This document shows positions 26,401 to 39,401 of a DNA stretch of 64,000 bases, piece by piece; the first letter of the stretch is position 1; every line of letters begins with the position of its first letter. Source of the DNA: Apostichopus japonicus. Taxonomy: Eukaryota; Echinodermata; Holothuroidea; Aspidochirotida; Stichopodidae. The notes beneath the pieces are model-generated. The model made no database searches and was not told where the DNA came from. It worked only from the letters and a program-made list of their open reading frames with translations. The DNA is taken from positions 22,842,501 to 22,906,500 of the forward strand of contig NC_092568.1 in NCBI RefSeq assembly GCF_037975245.1. Reading direction: 5' to 3'. Both the position numbers and the translations under genes were made by a program.

Positions 26401-29400
26401 CTACAGAATAATTTCCTCAAATGCTAAAAAATAATTGCTGCTGTCATGTTGGAAAAAAATTGGGAGTTGCGAAAGCCAAAGTATGATTTATGGTTCGCCT
26501 GAAAAATACTTACTGAGGGAAAATGAAAGTTTTATACTGAATCTTTTAGACTTGCCTGAAGTATATTTCTGTTCGATCAATGCTGTATTGCAAATGTCTC
26601 AAAACCGAGGTGTGATGCCAGGTTAAAACATTCGATGCACTTTTTCCCCTTCTGAGAGTGGCTTTCCAATGTCAAAGTGCCATGTTTACCGGTTATGTAG
26701 CGATTTCTTATAATGTAGTTAATGGTAGGTATAAGAATAGCGTCAAGAATATTAAAATCCACAAATAATTAATCCTGGCAATCTTAACACCATCACTTTA
26801 CCATGTAAATAGAGTATTAACCTGGTCAATGTTACCGTATGCACTGCGCAACCCGTCCCACACTCATTCCCCACCCCTCCCCACCCTCCCCCACCCCTCC
26901 CCCACCCACCCTCAACGAGTGGCCGCTTTTGATCTACCCCATTGTCATTCTACCATCCGACTGACATTTGTGTTAGGAGTTAGAATCTATGTCACCTCAA
27001 AAATAATATTTGCTTTGAACACCCACATTCTGTGCGAGCATTCAGCCTAACAGTTGTTTTGTGCTTTTCAATTGACAAATACATAACATAACATTTGGTA
27101 CAGTACTTCGTGAGAGAAGGAGAGCGTTGAGCTGAAATGCATACATTTGTACTCATTTAAAACCATTCTGCTCCATTACAGTATAGATTTACGGCAAGTT
27201 AATGCCAACAGATGGAGGAATCTGTCGTTCATAATGGGAGAAAATTGCGATAAATTCAGTATTTAATGTCAATTAAAATTTCATTTATATCGCCCTACGT
27301 CTCTGTTGCACAACGGATGAAATGATTGGACAATATTTAAGAGGAATCATTCCCATGTATAGAGAGAATTGTCGGATTACATTATAAGTTATTCATGCAT
27401 TGCCTCCGCTTCACGGAGAACGAATAAACCTTGAAAGTAGAAACGCAATCATGTTATAGCTGAATATACAGAGGACTTAAGAAAAAATATATCATCCTAA
27501 TGAGAAAACAGCCAAAATAGTACAAAATATTAATGTTATAGCCATAGTCCTACGGTAGTTGATATACTACAAAATCTGTTTAGAGGCCGATTATATATTC
27601 AAATCCATTCCTTAATTTAATTAAATTACAAAAAATTGCTTTAATATGCCACATTGATTTTCTATTTCACGCTGGTATTTACGTCAATGCAATGCTTCTC
27701 GAACCACACTTGACTGACTCTGTTTTATCTTCCGAGCTCTGTTCATTCCACGAAACTAATTGGTTGAGGTCAAAACGTTATTTTAAGCAACCATCTCCAC
27801 AGTGGCCTTAACAGACGCTTGAAGTTTACAAACCTTTGCTTAATTTTTCTCATCACCAAGGAACGGTTAACAAAAAAATATTACTTCAAACATGTCACCC
27901 TGGGAGGAATTTACTGTGAAAGATGGAGTCTGTGCATAAAAGGTTCATCACTTATTAAATGAGGAAGGTGTCAAACGAAATCCTGATAACTTGATTGTGA
28001 CACAAGCCAACATGTTAACTTACAAACTCAATTACCCCAGACTGCTGGTTACCACTTACTTCCAGGCTTCATCTACTGTAGATAAACTATTGTAAACTTG
28101 TACAAGTTGATGCCTTGACTAGGTGACGACGACACTTTTCCTGTTACTTGTGTTGCTAAGTGAAAAAGCAGCAGTTTTGCGAACAGAGGGAAGAAGAACA
28201 TAATTATGCCAGATATCGATCAGCTTTTCCTAGCGATAGCTTGAAAGTCTGAACGTGTATAAATAGTCAACTTGTTATGGACTTAAGATCCCTAACGCTC
28301 CAGAATCTTGGGAGTAAAAGCCTTCTGCAACAACACACTGAATTAATACTGAGTGGTGAATTCATTATTCATGTAGCTATATGAGGCTGCTGCAGAAGCT
28401 TGTGTGCAATGACACCAAGAGAGACCTTTTATTCAGTCAGTGCATTTTACGCGTGACGATTGAGGAAGCAGTTTTTATAAGGCGGTGAGGAAGAGAAAGG
28501 AAGGAGAAAGGATGTTGTGCCATAAGGAGTAGCCCTAGGCATCTCCGGTAACACAAAATAAAACAAGTACAATACATTAACAAAAAAAAGGTGGAAAGAT
28601 GATTTAGTAAGTTGAAGGAAGGAACAGTTCAGAGAACAGCTCAGTAATTTAACATGATAACACCTTTCCAAAAAACAAATCCAACTTTTACTTTATCATT
28701 TAAGGATCATTTAGAAGGGAGGGAGGTTCTGTAGGGACAAAGAAGGGGTATTAAAGGAGAGGAGGAAAGTAGAGGTGATGTCACTAGTATGTCAACACAA
28801 CTTTTTGAAATTTTTCTATATGTTTATTGGGGCAAAGTTAAAACAATTGTTAGTTCACAACCGTTACAAGCTTTTGGAAGTCTGTGGAGTGAAAGGACTT
28901 GGAATTGCCTTCACAAGCGGGAAGCCAAGTGAGTTTGCTACTGTCATACTCTCAATGGTGACGATAAATAAGAATGCTCAACCATTATAAGGAACAGAGA
29001 GAGAATTAAGAGAAAAAATTTCTGAAAAAAATACTGCAAGGACAAACCTACCTGCAGATCTTGATGCACAAGAAGATATTCATGATTTGTGGGTTAATGG
29101 AGAAGTTAGGAACAGAAAAACTGATTCATGACAACAAAATGGGAAGATTTGATTACAATTTGACCAAAGTTTAGACATTAGAGACAGGTTTGGACATTCA
29201 GGGTAATTTCTACAGTCTTTCACTAATATTCTATAAAGTCCTCAAAAATTGGTCAGCCATGTCAACATTTTACACTCAAGATCTACTGTTACTATCTTTT
29301 GCAGGGCATTTGATCTCACTGACAAACATGTATTGCTTCATTTAACACACCCAAAAATCTGGGAAGGATCTCCCGAAAATTAATAAAGGTATGCGTCTAG

Positions 29401-29754
29401 CAATTTTAACATCTTAAAACAGAGGGGCAATGTACTAACGACCTTTAAAATGTGGAACCCCATCGTCAGACATTGAAAGGATGGGAGACAAGTACGCAAA
29501 CCAGACTGTGCTGCAATCGACATAATAATTTCCCGATTTACATAGCGAGCTTCCCTTCAAGAGAGACCTCCATCACACAAATCAGTTCTTGTCAAATGTA
29601 CAAAAAATGCAAAAAATTACCATCGTAGAGTACCACACTTAAGATTCCCCTTGACTTGACAATACATGGAGACTTTTGTCAAAGTTAAAAAAGAAAAATC
29701 AAAAGTCTTGCAAACATTTATGTAAAATGTTTGATCAAGTTTTAAGAATTTTAC

Positions 29755-29844
29755 CTGCAAGGCAAATGAGAGATCCAGCCCTGTTTCCAGAAGCTTTCCA
29801 GGGGGCAAGATGATTTCATTTGAACGTAACGTTCGCTTAGTACT
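29755..29844 (-). CDS. PACS: PACS homologue, coding exon 3 (adaptor-binding motif)
   Basis: A 90 nt, phase 0-0 exon of 30 codons beginning STKRTLRSNEIILPPGK and ending LDLSFALQ. It aligns directly with GSKRILRSNEIVLPASG...ETELQLTFSLQ in human PACS1. The motif ETGLDLSF (29764-29787) corresponds to ETELQLTF, the patch whose alanine replacement gives the dominant-negative Admut form that no longer binds adaptors. The acceptor has a good pyrimidine tract (GTGTTTCTTTACAG) and the donor is CAG|GTAAAA. The reading frame stays open a little beyond both splice sites, but homology stops exactly at them. Confidence 0.94.
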
Positions 29845-30881
29845 CTGTAAAGAAACACAGCAAAAAACTTGTGTACAAATCTGCATAGAATTACAATCGT
29901 TACTAAATTATTATTGTTATTATTAATATTTATTAATTTTAAATTGTTTATTGTCAGTTCTGAGACTAGACTACTAGACTAACTTACTAGACTAACTAAT
30001 GTACTTAAATACAAATTACACTACAACTTTGAAGCCATAAATATAAATAAACATCAAGTCTATCTTCCTCCAGACCAGTACAATGAGGACATATTCGATG
30101 TCACAAAAAATAGTGACTACCCCTTTGAGTCTTGCACCTTCTTTCAAAAGATTTCACTTTGAAAAACCTAGAGGTAACTTGTTTGTAAAACAGAAAACAG
30201 CTACAATCAAAACAAGCTATGCAGTACTAGGCTAATTACTGTAGCTGAGAATACTTCCAGAACTTTCAAGAAATTTTCACAGAAATAAAAGTTTCTTATC
30301 TTAATTAGAAATCTTTGAGGGTATGTTCCCATATTTATACACTATCCAGTTTACATATTGTAAGGCTTGTCTTTATATTCACTTCTTGAGTATAATGCAG
30401 AATGCACTTGTACTTTAGAAATATTTCATACAGCTGAGAGATTGTGCAATAGCAGTGCAGTGATGCAAGAGGCAATATGCAAGATTGTTATCCAAAACTA
30501 TAATAGGACTGACTAATTCTGAAATCAACAGGCTTTGTGAAAGTCCTGTATTATTATGGAAATTACTGAACTGTCTTATTTGAACTCATTTACAGGAAAT
30601 TTACCTAATATACCCTTACATTTACTATAATGTGTGAAGTAGGTTGAACACACACATGACTGACAAAATCATGCTTATATTAGTGTTCAACCGATTATGC
30701 ATAACAGAAAATACCGATTACCGATTATTTCTTTCATAATCGTACCAATTCCGATTCCGATTATTTGAAAATGAGAAAATATCCCATATATACGAAATCG
30801 GCAATAAAGTTTGACAGAAACAATTATTGTTGTGATTTTCCCCTGTTTCCTTTTGCTTCGTTGTTATACAAGGCTCTAAGG

Positions 30882-31293
30882 CAGGGTTGTCCAACCTTTT
30901 GCAGAGGAGGGCCACATGGAATGATTATGATGAAGGAGGGGGCCGCATGAACCCTACGCTCGATTTTTCGATTTTTTTTTTTTTTTGCCCAAGGCAACAA
31001 AACGTGAGTACTGCGCGCGGAGCACACTGATTTACTTTCCTTCCTGATAAAACAGATGAATAAAGTCCAGCCGCCCATCCTCCCCCCCCCCTCTGCTGAG
31101 AGAGTGTCACACAAACTGACCTGTATGCAGTTTTTTGGGCCCAGAAGGTTCGAATGATTGTTTATATAGCTTCAAATTGTTATCAATAAATCTGCTCACT
31201 AAAATTTCGCACCGTAGAGCATCTCTGGCGGGCCGGACCCAACCCTGCGGCGGGCCAGACTGTGGCCCGCGGGCCGTAGGTTGGACAACCCTG
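30882..31293. mobile_element. hAT-type MITE, 412 bp, with perfect 8 bp target-site duplication
   Basis: Perfect 16 bp terminal inverted repeats CAGGGTTGTCCAACCT / AGGTTGGACAACCCTG, flanked by identical 8 bp CTCTAAGG at 30874-30881 and 31294-31301. An 8 bp duplication and a CAGGG terminus are hallmarks of hAT (Charlie-like) elements. Inside are a T run, GGGCCGCATG and GGGCCGGACC-type G/C blocks typical of such copies. It is inserted in the larger element at 30678-32844, so it is the younger of the two. No coding capacity. Confidence 0.9.
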
Positions 31294-31944
31294 CTCTAAG
31301 GTATCATTTTGTATGTACCAAATTACCTCTGGAGTTTCTCGGAAAGAAAAAAAAAAGTTTTTTTTTTTTTTAAATTTCCAAAATACGGAAATATGACATC
31401 CTACCTAGTCAGCACTGTGCTAAGCGAATGGCCTAACCACCTCGACGTGAATGTCACATGTTAATGGCTTGAAATGGGCTAAGAATAGTTACTCAAAATA
31501 TCCATCTCAAAAAGTATCTCAGACAAACCATCCATCTTCAATCTTTACCAAAGTGTAAATTTTAATGACACATTGCCTTCATTATTTTGTACTTATTTTC
31601 AGTATTATACCGTTTATGAACAAATAGAAATGTAACGAACTTGAAGTTAAACATACCTATTCGTTACCTATTGAACTCCATTCAGGTTCAATTAGAAAAT
31701 GTAAGCTTAGGCCAATCAAACTGAAAAGCAAATTGTACCATTGTAACTTGTTTTAAATTACTCTAAAATGTAATATCAGATTGATGTAAAGAAATAATAA
31801 CACCTAGAAACTACTCCAATATAAAATATAACATTCCCTCTATAAGACATATCACTTACAGTACCTTCCAAACAAATGCCGATTTCCAGCAAATTGAAAG
31901 TTGTAATGTAAGCTACGCATTTTTTTTTTTTTTTTTTGCAAACC

Positions 31945-32130
31945 GATGGTTAGGCTACATTTCCCATTGACTTAGTGTGGTTGTTAGGCTAACATGTGGT
32001 CGAAGATTGCAGTTTCCGTGGATATTTTTATTTTTTATTTGCGACACAACTAGAGCGAATAAACAGATAGCAAGGTTAGATTTCCATGCAGTTGACTTAG
32101 TGTGAAGTAAGGCTACCATATGGTCGGAGA
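31945..32130. repeat. Internal imperfect duplication in the larger element
   Basis: The block with GGTTAG(G)CTACATTTCCCAT, TTGACTTAGTGTG and TGGTCG(A/G)AGAT recurs about 120 bp later in diverged form. Confidence 0.55.
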
Positions 32131-32658
32131 TTTGTGAGGATTTTAGGTTATTTTCGCTGGTACTGAAATTGCTTCGTGCAGGCCGTAATTTGCCACGGGA
32201 AATTCCCGGTGATTGTGTGCGACCCTCCCGCACTGCTTCAAATTTGATGCGGGATGTGAAAACTGTTTGCGCGATTCGCGCTGCAACTGCAATTCCTAGC
32301 TAAAGCAAACGCATGCCACAATTAATTTTACACAGACACCTGATATAACGAGGGTGATTTTCTTATATTTCTTTTTCGCACTCGTAATTGTGCTTTAGGA
32401 GGGCTTTTTAGCACTTGCGAGGGCGAATCACCCATCGCCCCGCTTGTTTCCGACCCTGTCAAGCACATTGGTTAATTCGCGAAATTGGTATTGCTGCTTT
32501 GCTTACTGTGCCAAGAAATTTGAAGTCACTAACCACGAGGGAAGCAAAATCGGCGACCCTGGCAGCGTAAATTGATGAAAGTATACACTGTGAAAGACGT
32601 ATCGAGGGTGTCTTATTTTAATATTTCGTAGTAAAAGAACAAACCTAATTCATCAGTT

Positions 32659-32724
32659 GATATTTTCAACTTCCATATGTTTTTGAATAATGATATTTTC
32701 ACCTTCCATATGTTTTTGAATAAT
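32659..32724. repeat. 33 bp tandem duplication
   Basis: Two adjacent 33 bp units beginning GATATTTTCA(A/C)CTTCCATA and ending GAATAAT, one substitution apart. Confidence 0.9.
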
Positions 32725-34467
32725 CGGTATGACATAACTGGTATTCCACGTAATTTTTACCAATTCAGATTATGTTCCGATTATGCAATATTCGTACCGA
32801 TTCCGATTCCGATTAGGTTAATCGTTTGAACACTAGTTTAATATATGCTTAACAGGTCTGCATTTTTTTACACATATTGTTGTTTACACAATAATCTGTA
32901 GCTTGCGCATAGTTTTAAAAAAAAAATACCCTGATAAAATATGTATACATTTCCCTTAATATCTAAAAATAATTTGGGGATTTGCAAATTTAGTAAATTT
33001 GTATTTGTGTATAGAACATACATTTAAACTTTTGTGCTGCTTAAGGTATAATATTTAAGCCATATACCAGAAATGTCAAACGAATGACTTGAACATAAAA
33101 GCAGTTTTGTCCTACGAAACTGAACAAAATATGCAACAGACTGGGAGTAGAACACCACACTGTAATACAAGGACTTGACAAAGGTTGTACTGTGCTAAAA
33201 AAATTCCCATATATCCTTGGATATAGTAGTGAAATATTTGCAATTTACATTAAGGGTACAATTTTATTGATTAGAAAGCAAATCTTGGATTTTCATTTAA
33301 ATATTGGCAACATAAATGAACAATTGCTGGATTTTGTTACATTCTAGCCTGATGTCAATATATAAACGTGTGTGTTTACTGTACAGTAAAGTACTGCACC
33401 ATGCACAATATGACTGTAACATCTCTGAAGATTGGTATATATATTTACCACCAAGATCATCTCAATGGGCATATTATGGGTCCGTTTGAAATCCCATTCA
33501 GAAAACCACATCAGATGCAGCCCATCATTCAATATCCAATTTATAAATGCATACAACAGTACTAAGAGTAAATGTAAACAAGTGTAGGTCATAATTCTCT
33601 CAACCGGTCACCTTTTGACACTCATCAACAACTATAAACAAGGATTGAAAGCAAAGTTAATTTTTCGGGAGACAGCAAGATGTTTGCACTTCTTCACTCT
33701 GTCATTTTCGCAGTCGGTTAATATTTAAATGATGCACACGGCAGTAAAGTGTCGGGACTGACATGCTGCTAATGAGGGACTTTGACAGCTCTATACAATA
33801 TATATGTACTTTTTTTTTGTTCTTTCTTATTTCCATCCTTCCTCTAATACAAATGATGTGTAAAGCAAAAGTTCAAGAGCTTCATGTCATGTAGTAACAC
33901 TCGAAGCTTTACAGCAGCAGATTTTGATTTTACAGTTTTTTCAATGCTTGTTTGAAGATAAAATCCGCCCACAGCAATGTGCTGTCCGTTGGGATGACTA
34001 GTCGAGTTGTACATTCATATTTAATGAGGTTCAAAAAGGTGAAAATAGTAGCAAATTTCTCAAAACAGTTTTTAGATGACGAAACCGTTTAAGAGTCGTT
34101 TTGCTCTAATTTAATTAATGAGTCCTAATAAGTACTGTTTATCTAAGTAGTATTAAAAAATTCCTTAATTTGATCATTTAAAATCTCAGTTCCAATAATA
34201 AAAATAGTGGAATTGATTAAACTCTCTAAAAGCAGATTGGGACTAAATGAAATGCAAAAAGCTGCACTAAGTTATTATATAGTGACTATATACTGTACGT
34301 TTGTTGAGTAGTTGAGCAAAAACCAATTTAAAACTAAAAGCATTAGAAGCATTAGGCCTAGTGTCTAAGCGTTAGGCATAGTGTCGTCACTTTACACACA
34401 CACAATTATGATACTTGACTGTACGTAGTACTACTATACATGTTAATATCTACTGTACTGTACTTAC

Positions 34468-34555
34468 CTGCATTCTGACTGCAATGATGATGGCTGTCAC
34501 ATCACTTTCAAGTGACTTGAGCATTTCAAGCCGTGTCAGTCTTAAGCTGCACAAC
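34468..34555 (-). CDS. PACS: PACS homologue, coding exon 2
   Basis: An 88 nt exon: one base completes the split Arg codon, followed by 29 codons beginning LCSLRLTRLEMLKSLESD and ending IAVRMQ. It aligns with [29 protein letters not shown] of human PACS1, the second segment of the FBR beta-sandwich. The acceptor is TTTAAAG|G, with a short pyrimidine tract, and the donor is CAG|GTAAGTA, a near-perfect consensus. The exon ends in phase 0, as exon 3 requires. It is too short to stand out as an open frame; splice signals and homology carry the call. Compared with vertebrates, the hydrophobic pattern is kept while the charged loop (MLKSLESD) differs. Confidence 0.9.
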
Positions 34556-35219
34556 CTTTAAAGAGGGAGAAAAAAGTGAAGAAATAATAAGCAAAATAGG
34601 TCACAAAATAAAGTACATGTAGGGGTAAATTTAATTCTGACGTGAAAGAGCAGCTCAAAATTGTAGAAATGTATACAGTGACTGGGAAAAATATTTGAAA
34701 TGCATCCCTGAACACAAGCCCATAAAGTGAGGTTAGAGGTCAACATATACTATACTTTATGCATTAGGAATGTGGGCATGTGTTCAAGGTCATTAGAGGG
34801 TAGATGAAGGGTGTTAGTATTGCCCCCCCTCCTCAAATATACTGAGAAATGGTTCTTCATGTTTAAACTGCAAAAGCAACACACTATTTATCTGTTTGAA
34901 TCTCAATGCATGGCAACATCATATTTGAAAAGTCTGAATCTCCAGAGGAATATACTGTACTTTAGAAAGTACTTTAGAAATTTGTTAGCAATTTTTAACA
35001 CACTTTCCAAGTTGGGCATAAAAACAACCAAACATCATTTTTTATCCCAATTTTCAGCCGCATTTCCCTTACATCAGACATGTGGCTGTACATGATGACA
35101 TTGGTGGTAATTATGTCTATGGTCAATATCACTGTTGTCATGAAAAGCAAAGATTGCTCAGTATGGTACACATTGTCTTTTACCAAAAGATTCAAGATCA
35201 ATTTTAGGTACGTGTAAGA

Positions 35220-35830
35220 AACATCACCAACAAAGATAGAGCCTGCCTGGACACTAAAACCAAACAACTGATCTACTATACTCTCAACCCCAGTCCCCCC
35301 CCCCTCACAAACCGAACGGTAAACCGATTGATCAAGACCGTGCAATGTCAACTGAGGTATCACAAGTATGGTGTCAGAGGTTGGTGAGCGATCTACTGCG
35401 TACTATGTATCTGCGCTGAACACAAGAGATGCAGTACTGTACTTAAGTAATGAGAAGTCAACCAATATATGAGATGCAGTACTGTACTTAAGTAATGAGA
35501 AGTCAACCAATATATGAAGAACCTGAACACAAAAACCAAACAACTTGATCCACCACTCTCAACCCCAATCCCCTTACATCAAGAGTTCAAGACTGTCAAG
35601 TACTGTATCAGATCATGACAATGTTACCTCAACTTTGTAACACAAGTCTATGGTACTTTTTTTGTATGGAAAGTCACCCAGGAGAGAACCTGGCCATGAA
35701 AAACCCAAACAACCAGAACTGAACAACTGATCTGCTCTCAAGGCCCAACCCCCTTACATCCAGACTGTAAAGTGCTGACATATTCATATTGTGACAATGT
35801 TACGACCTCAACTGTATATTATAATTTCTG
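35220..35830. repeat. Degenerate tandem repeat, three copies of ~200-290 bp
   Basis: Landmarks recur in order: CCAAACAACTGATCTACT then CTCAACCCCAGTCCCC (from about 35260), CCAAACAACTTGATCCACC then CTCAACCCCAATCCCC (from about 35535), GAACAACTGATCTGCTCTC then GCCCAACCCCCTTACATC (from about 35722). TGACAATGTTAC and CCTCAACT blocks follow in the last two. Copies are strongly diverged. Confidence 0.65.
35426..35515. repeat. Exact 45 bp tandem duplication
   Basis: Two identical 45 bp units, 35426-35470 and 35471-35515, beginning GAGATGCAGTACTGTACTTA and ending ACCAATATAT. Perfect identity shows a recent event or a gene-conversion-prone site. Confidence 0.93.
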
Positions 35831-36756
35831 TTGTGGTAGTAAAGTACATCATCCCAGTGGTATCGGGTAGTTTAAGTGAGGGCTGTTTAGAGCCCTGGCA
35901 TCACAAAAAGCAACATTCAAAGTCTGGTCAGTTTGTTAAATGCTTGAGTGCCCTGACAGGTTTACTTTAAGGGCATATACACAGCAAGTGTGACCACCTT
36001 TTAGGTGAGAGCAGAAAGGACTCTTTCTCTCTGACAAGAGATATCAATTCAGTCTACATCCAGTTTGTCTTCAGGGATGCTGACAAAACAGAACAACAAA
36101 AAAAGATTTCTTTGGGTAGAAATTCTTGAGATGATTTACATAGCGATGCAGCTATTGTACAGTGTTATCATTCCAACAGATTCTAATACATTATGCATTC
36201 CTTTAGGTTTGGATGCACACTAACAGAAACATCTACTGTAAAACAGATGCATATACTGTAACTCTTTAGTCTTTCATATCTGTAACAGTAAAGAAAAACA
36301 ACTTGTTCCGTTGGGAAGATATAAAAAAGCTTATAATTAGAAGCCTTTTCCTCCTATAAGTGTGATTTCATGAGATTTCCCTAGAGAATGAATTCAGTCA
36401 GTTTTCACTATAACTACAGCTTTGTATTATGATTCTTGTGTGAAAGTAAATTAAATGTTTACTGAAATCAAGATTCAATAAGTACTACATACTTTGTAAT
36501 CAGAAATTCTCCGAACAGAAAACAGTAGATGTACATTGTAAACACCACTAAACAAATAAATATAAATAAATAGTGTAAAGTACCATGAGTGGCTCTATGA
36601 TGTCCTCTCTATCTCTACGGGTATTGTCCACTACGAAATTCGAGTTTCATCCTGGGTTGCCAATTTCTAGTAATTTCACCAAACTGACCAAATTTTACTC
36701 AACATGGAATTGTAAATGGTCCAACTGATGCATATAGACAGGTTTAAAGTGGAGTG

Positions 36757-36760
<4 letters not shown>

Positions 36761-36792
<32 letters not shown>

Positions 36793-36804
36793 GAAAAAAA
36801 AAAA
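36761..36804. repeat. Long A homopolymer
   Basis: 31 A residues, CG, then 11 A residues. It could be the tail of a retroposed sequence, but no body was recognised to its left. Confidence 0.8.
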
Positions 36805-39401
36805 CATCCTATACATTCCTTTACCAAGTGACTAATCATGAATTTAACGATTCCAAGCAATTCACAACTTGGCTTCCTCCTTTGCTCAGACTCTACTGTA
36901 CATGTTGATGTATAATCAGTAAAGTAAACTGGTTTGTAGCCTACTGTTGAGGTTAATAGAATTGACATAAATAAGGAACTCAACTGTACACACATACTCA
37001 TCTGTGTGTAAGAAGGAAAGTGTTCAGTTAGGCACTGTTATCAAGATTGGTGTTTAGTATTTAATGATGTCCATGACACCAGTACTGGTATTTCCTTTTC
37101 CCCTGGGGTATTTTTTTTTGGTGGTGGTGGGGAGGGGGGGTGGGTGGAGGGGAGACTCCTCTTTTATTACTGAAAATTTTAAGAGTGATACTGTTTTCAG
37201 ATGGAACAGAGTTAAATGTGTCAGAACATGGACGTAGTAGTCTTAATTCTTTGTTTTAGGAATCAGATTTTTATGAATTTATGATGTATTTATGATTGTT
37301 TTATTGTCTGTTTTACTGAGATGGAGTGAATTCCTTTTATGGTCAATAATGATTCTTATATCTTATCTCATATCTTATAAATGCAAACGTACAGGAATAC
37401 TAATCCCACTCTAGATCAATTAATTTTCCAACCAATAAATTAATTAATTACCTTTCTAAATGACTTAATACACAGTACACAGTGGGTGGGGTGTCTTCGG
37501 TACAGTGTGTTCCAGACTCAAGAAAACTAATTTGGAGAGAGCAAAGATATTTGTGCTCAGGGTATTTATGGAAAATCTTGTCATTGGTCTGATTGACTCT
37601 CTAACCAACACATATCTAAACACTTGTCATTTCACTTGAGCTCTGAAAGCATTGTCAGCACTGAAATAATAACAACCAGTGAAAATCCAAACCTCAATGC
37701 TGACATCCAGCATACTTCAAGGTCTCCATCTGACAAGAATAGTTAATCGTTTAACATTCTTTTCCTTACAGTTTGTAATCCCAGTGACATGCCTAGAGAC
37801 TGCAGCAGTGCAGACGATGGTAGGCCTACTGTATATAGGTACTGTTTGACACTGTCACTGTAGCAGTTATTATTATGGGGATGTCTTACTTTGAGCTCCA
37901 CCAACATCTTGTTTATATTAATTGGATCCTACACAGGGAGATTCTAATGAAATTCAACAGTTTTCAACCTAAGGGATCAACTACTGTCTCAAGACTAATT
38001 TAAAGAGGCTGTATGTTAATATGAACTTTTTAAGACATATAGAAGTATGTACCACGTCTCTTTGAATAATGTTTTGAGCCAACAGATATATATCGTATTA
38101 ACCATCATGTCTTATAAGTACTGTAGTCTGTGTTCACATACAGTGCACTATCCAGGAATAAATTAACTTTGAAATTTTTAAAGCAAAGTTCAATTAGTGT
38201 AGCTACCGATACGCAATAGTTTAGACTCAGAAACACAACAAACCCAAACTGATCATTATATGCATGAGTAAGGATTGCCTTTAAAAGTTAGGGGTTCTGT
38301 TTTTTTTTTTTAGTCTGTAAAACTTGTTTGTCAGAATACATTCCAAAAATAGTTCTTTGTGATTGCAGAGTAGTGTCTAACACACATCAAACAGGAATAA
38401 ATATGTCACTTACAGTAACCGCTCAAAGAACAAAACAATTTAGATTATTTTTACAGCCTGGAAAACCCTTTGCAAGTTTATATATAGTATAACTAGTAAT
38501 TAAAAAATGGACAGAGGAAGGTACAGAGTTAGGGCATTTTGTTGTACGTTATGTTGTAACAGTGCTGCTAGATTTCTGAGCATTTGATAGCTTCAGGTCT
38601 ACAAGGTAAAAGAAAATGATTACTCCTGAGAGAAACAAAATGTAAGATTTGGGGGTCCACAAATCTTTCTTTTAAAGCAAATTTGGTTCCACTGGAATAG
38701 CTTTGCGGATTAAAGGGTGTGAAGACTCGCGCAAATAAAAACGTCTAATGCCGGTTATCTGACCTAGTTTCGGATGAGGTGTAACAGTAACAGTGTTAGA
38801 AACCACCATCGATCCCAGAAAATACGCACACAGCTTGCTACTGTACCTTCGTTAATTAGACACTAGTGTACAGTCAGTAAATACAGCTCTGCGGTCAATA
38901 CCCACAAAACAGTGTACAAACGATTCAGCGATGGACATCTCAGGTCCAGCTAAAGATAACAAGGTATCACGTTTCATTACTGTCTGAATTTTGTAGCGAC
39001 AAGAAGCAACGGAAAGTTAACTATTTCAGAGCGCGGCACACGGTTTGGGGCGAGTCTTTAATGCCTTTAAATCATCATGGACCAATAGCATACTGGTATG
39101 GAAGGACCAAACCAAAATGCATAAATTTAGGAATCAAACATAAAACAATCACAGAAACTAGACAATCATTATCTACCAATTTTACCACAAAGAAAGAGAA
39201 ACCATTTCTGAAAGGATTGTCTACACTTGTGTGTTTGTTGCAGTTAACCAGAAAAACATTAAGGTTACTTACAAATTTTCATGATTTGCAATACTGTATG
39301 TACTGTCAAGTTGCATTAAAATGAGATCGGTTTGTTTTCAACTTTTGTATCATTTAAACCTAGCCAAGTAATTTTGAAAATATATCCACGCTCAGTCTGA
39401 G

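Larger units (their letters stand above)
15263..29754. other. PACS intron 3, no exon seen
   Basis: A 14.5 kb intron. It contains simple repeats, a tandem duplication, a tRNA-like relic and a SINE-like segment (listed separately). All open frames here are short and low in complexity or unlike known proteins. Confidence 0.75.
30678..32844. mobile_element. ~2.2 kb non-autonomous inverted-repeat DNA transposon (hAT-like?)
   Basis: Ends are inverted: TAGTGTTCAACCGATTA (30681-30697) against TAATCGTTTGAACACTA (32819-32835), 16 of 17 matching. Just inside both ends are ATTCCGATTCCGATTA-type repeats in the same orientation. ATGCTTA occurs just outside each end (30671-30677 and 32845-32851), a candidate 7 bp target-site duplication. 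The interior has no transposase-like frame. The TIR start and the clusters of GATTA resemble hAT-family MITEs, but the superfamily is inferred. Confidence 0.65.
29845..34467. other. PACS intron 2
   Basis: A 4.6 kb intron, nearly half of which is the nested transposon pair at 30678-32844. Outside these no exon or other structure was supported. Confidence 0.75.

Noticed and set aside
30824-31114. Minus-strand frames of 61-96 codons
   Set aside because: They lie within the non-coding hAT-type MITE and a T run.
36744-37001. 85-codon minus-strand frame ending in poly-Phe
   Set aside because: The Phe run is the long A homopolymer; the rest has no recognisable features.
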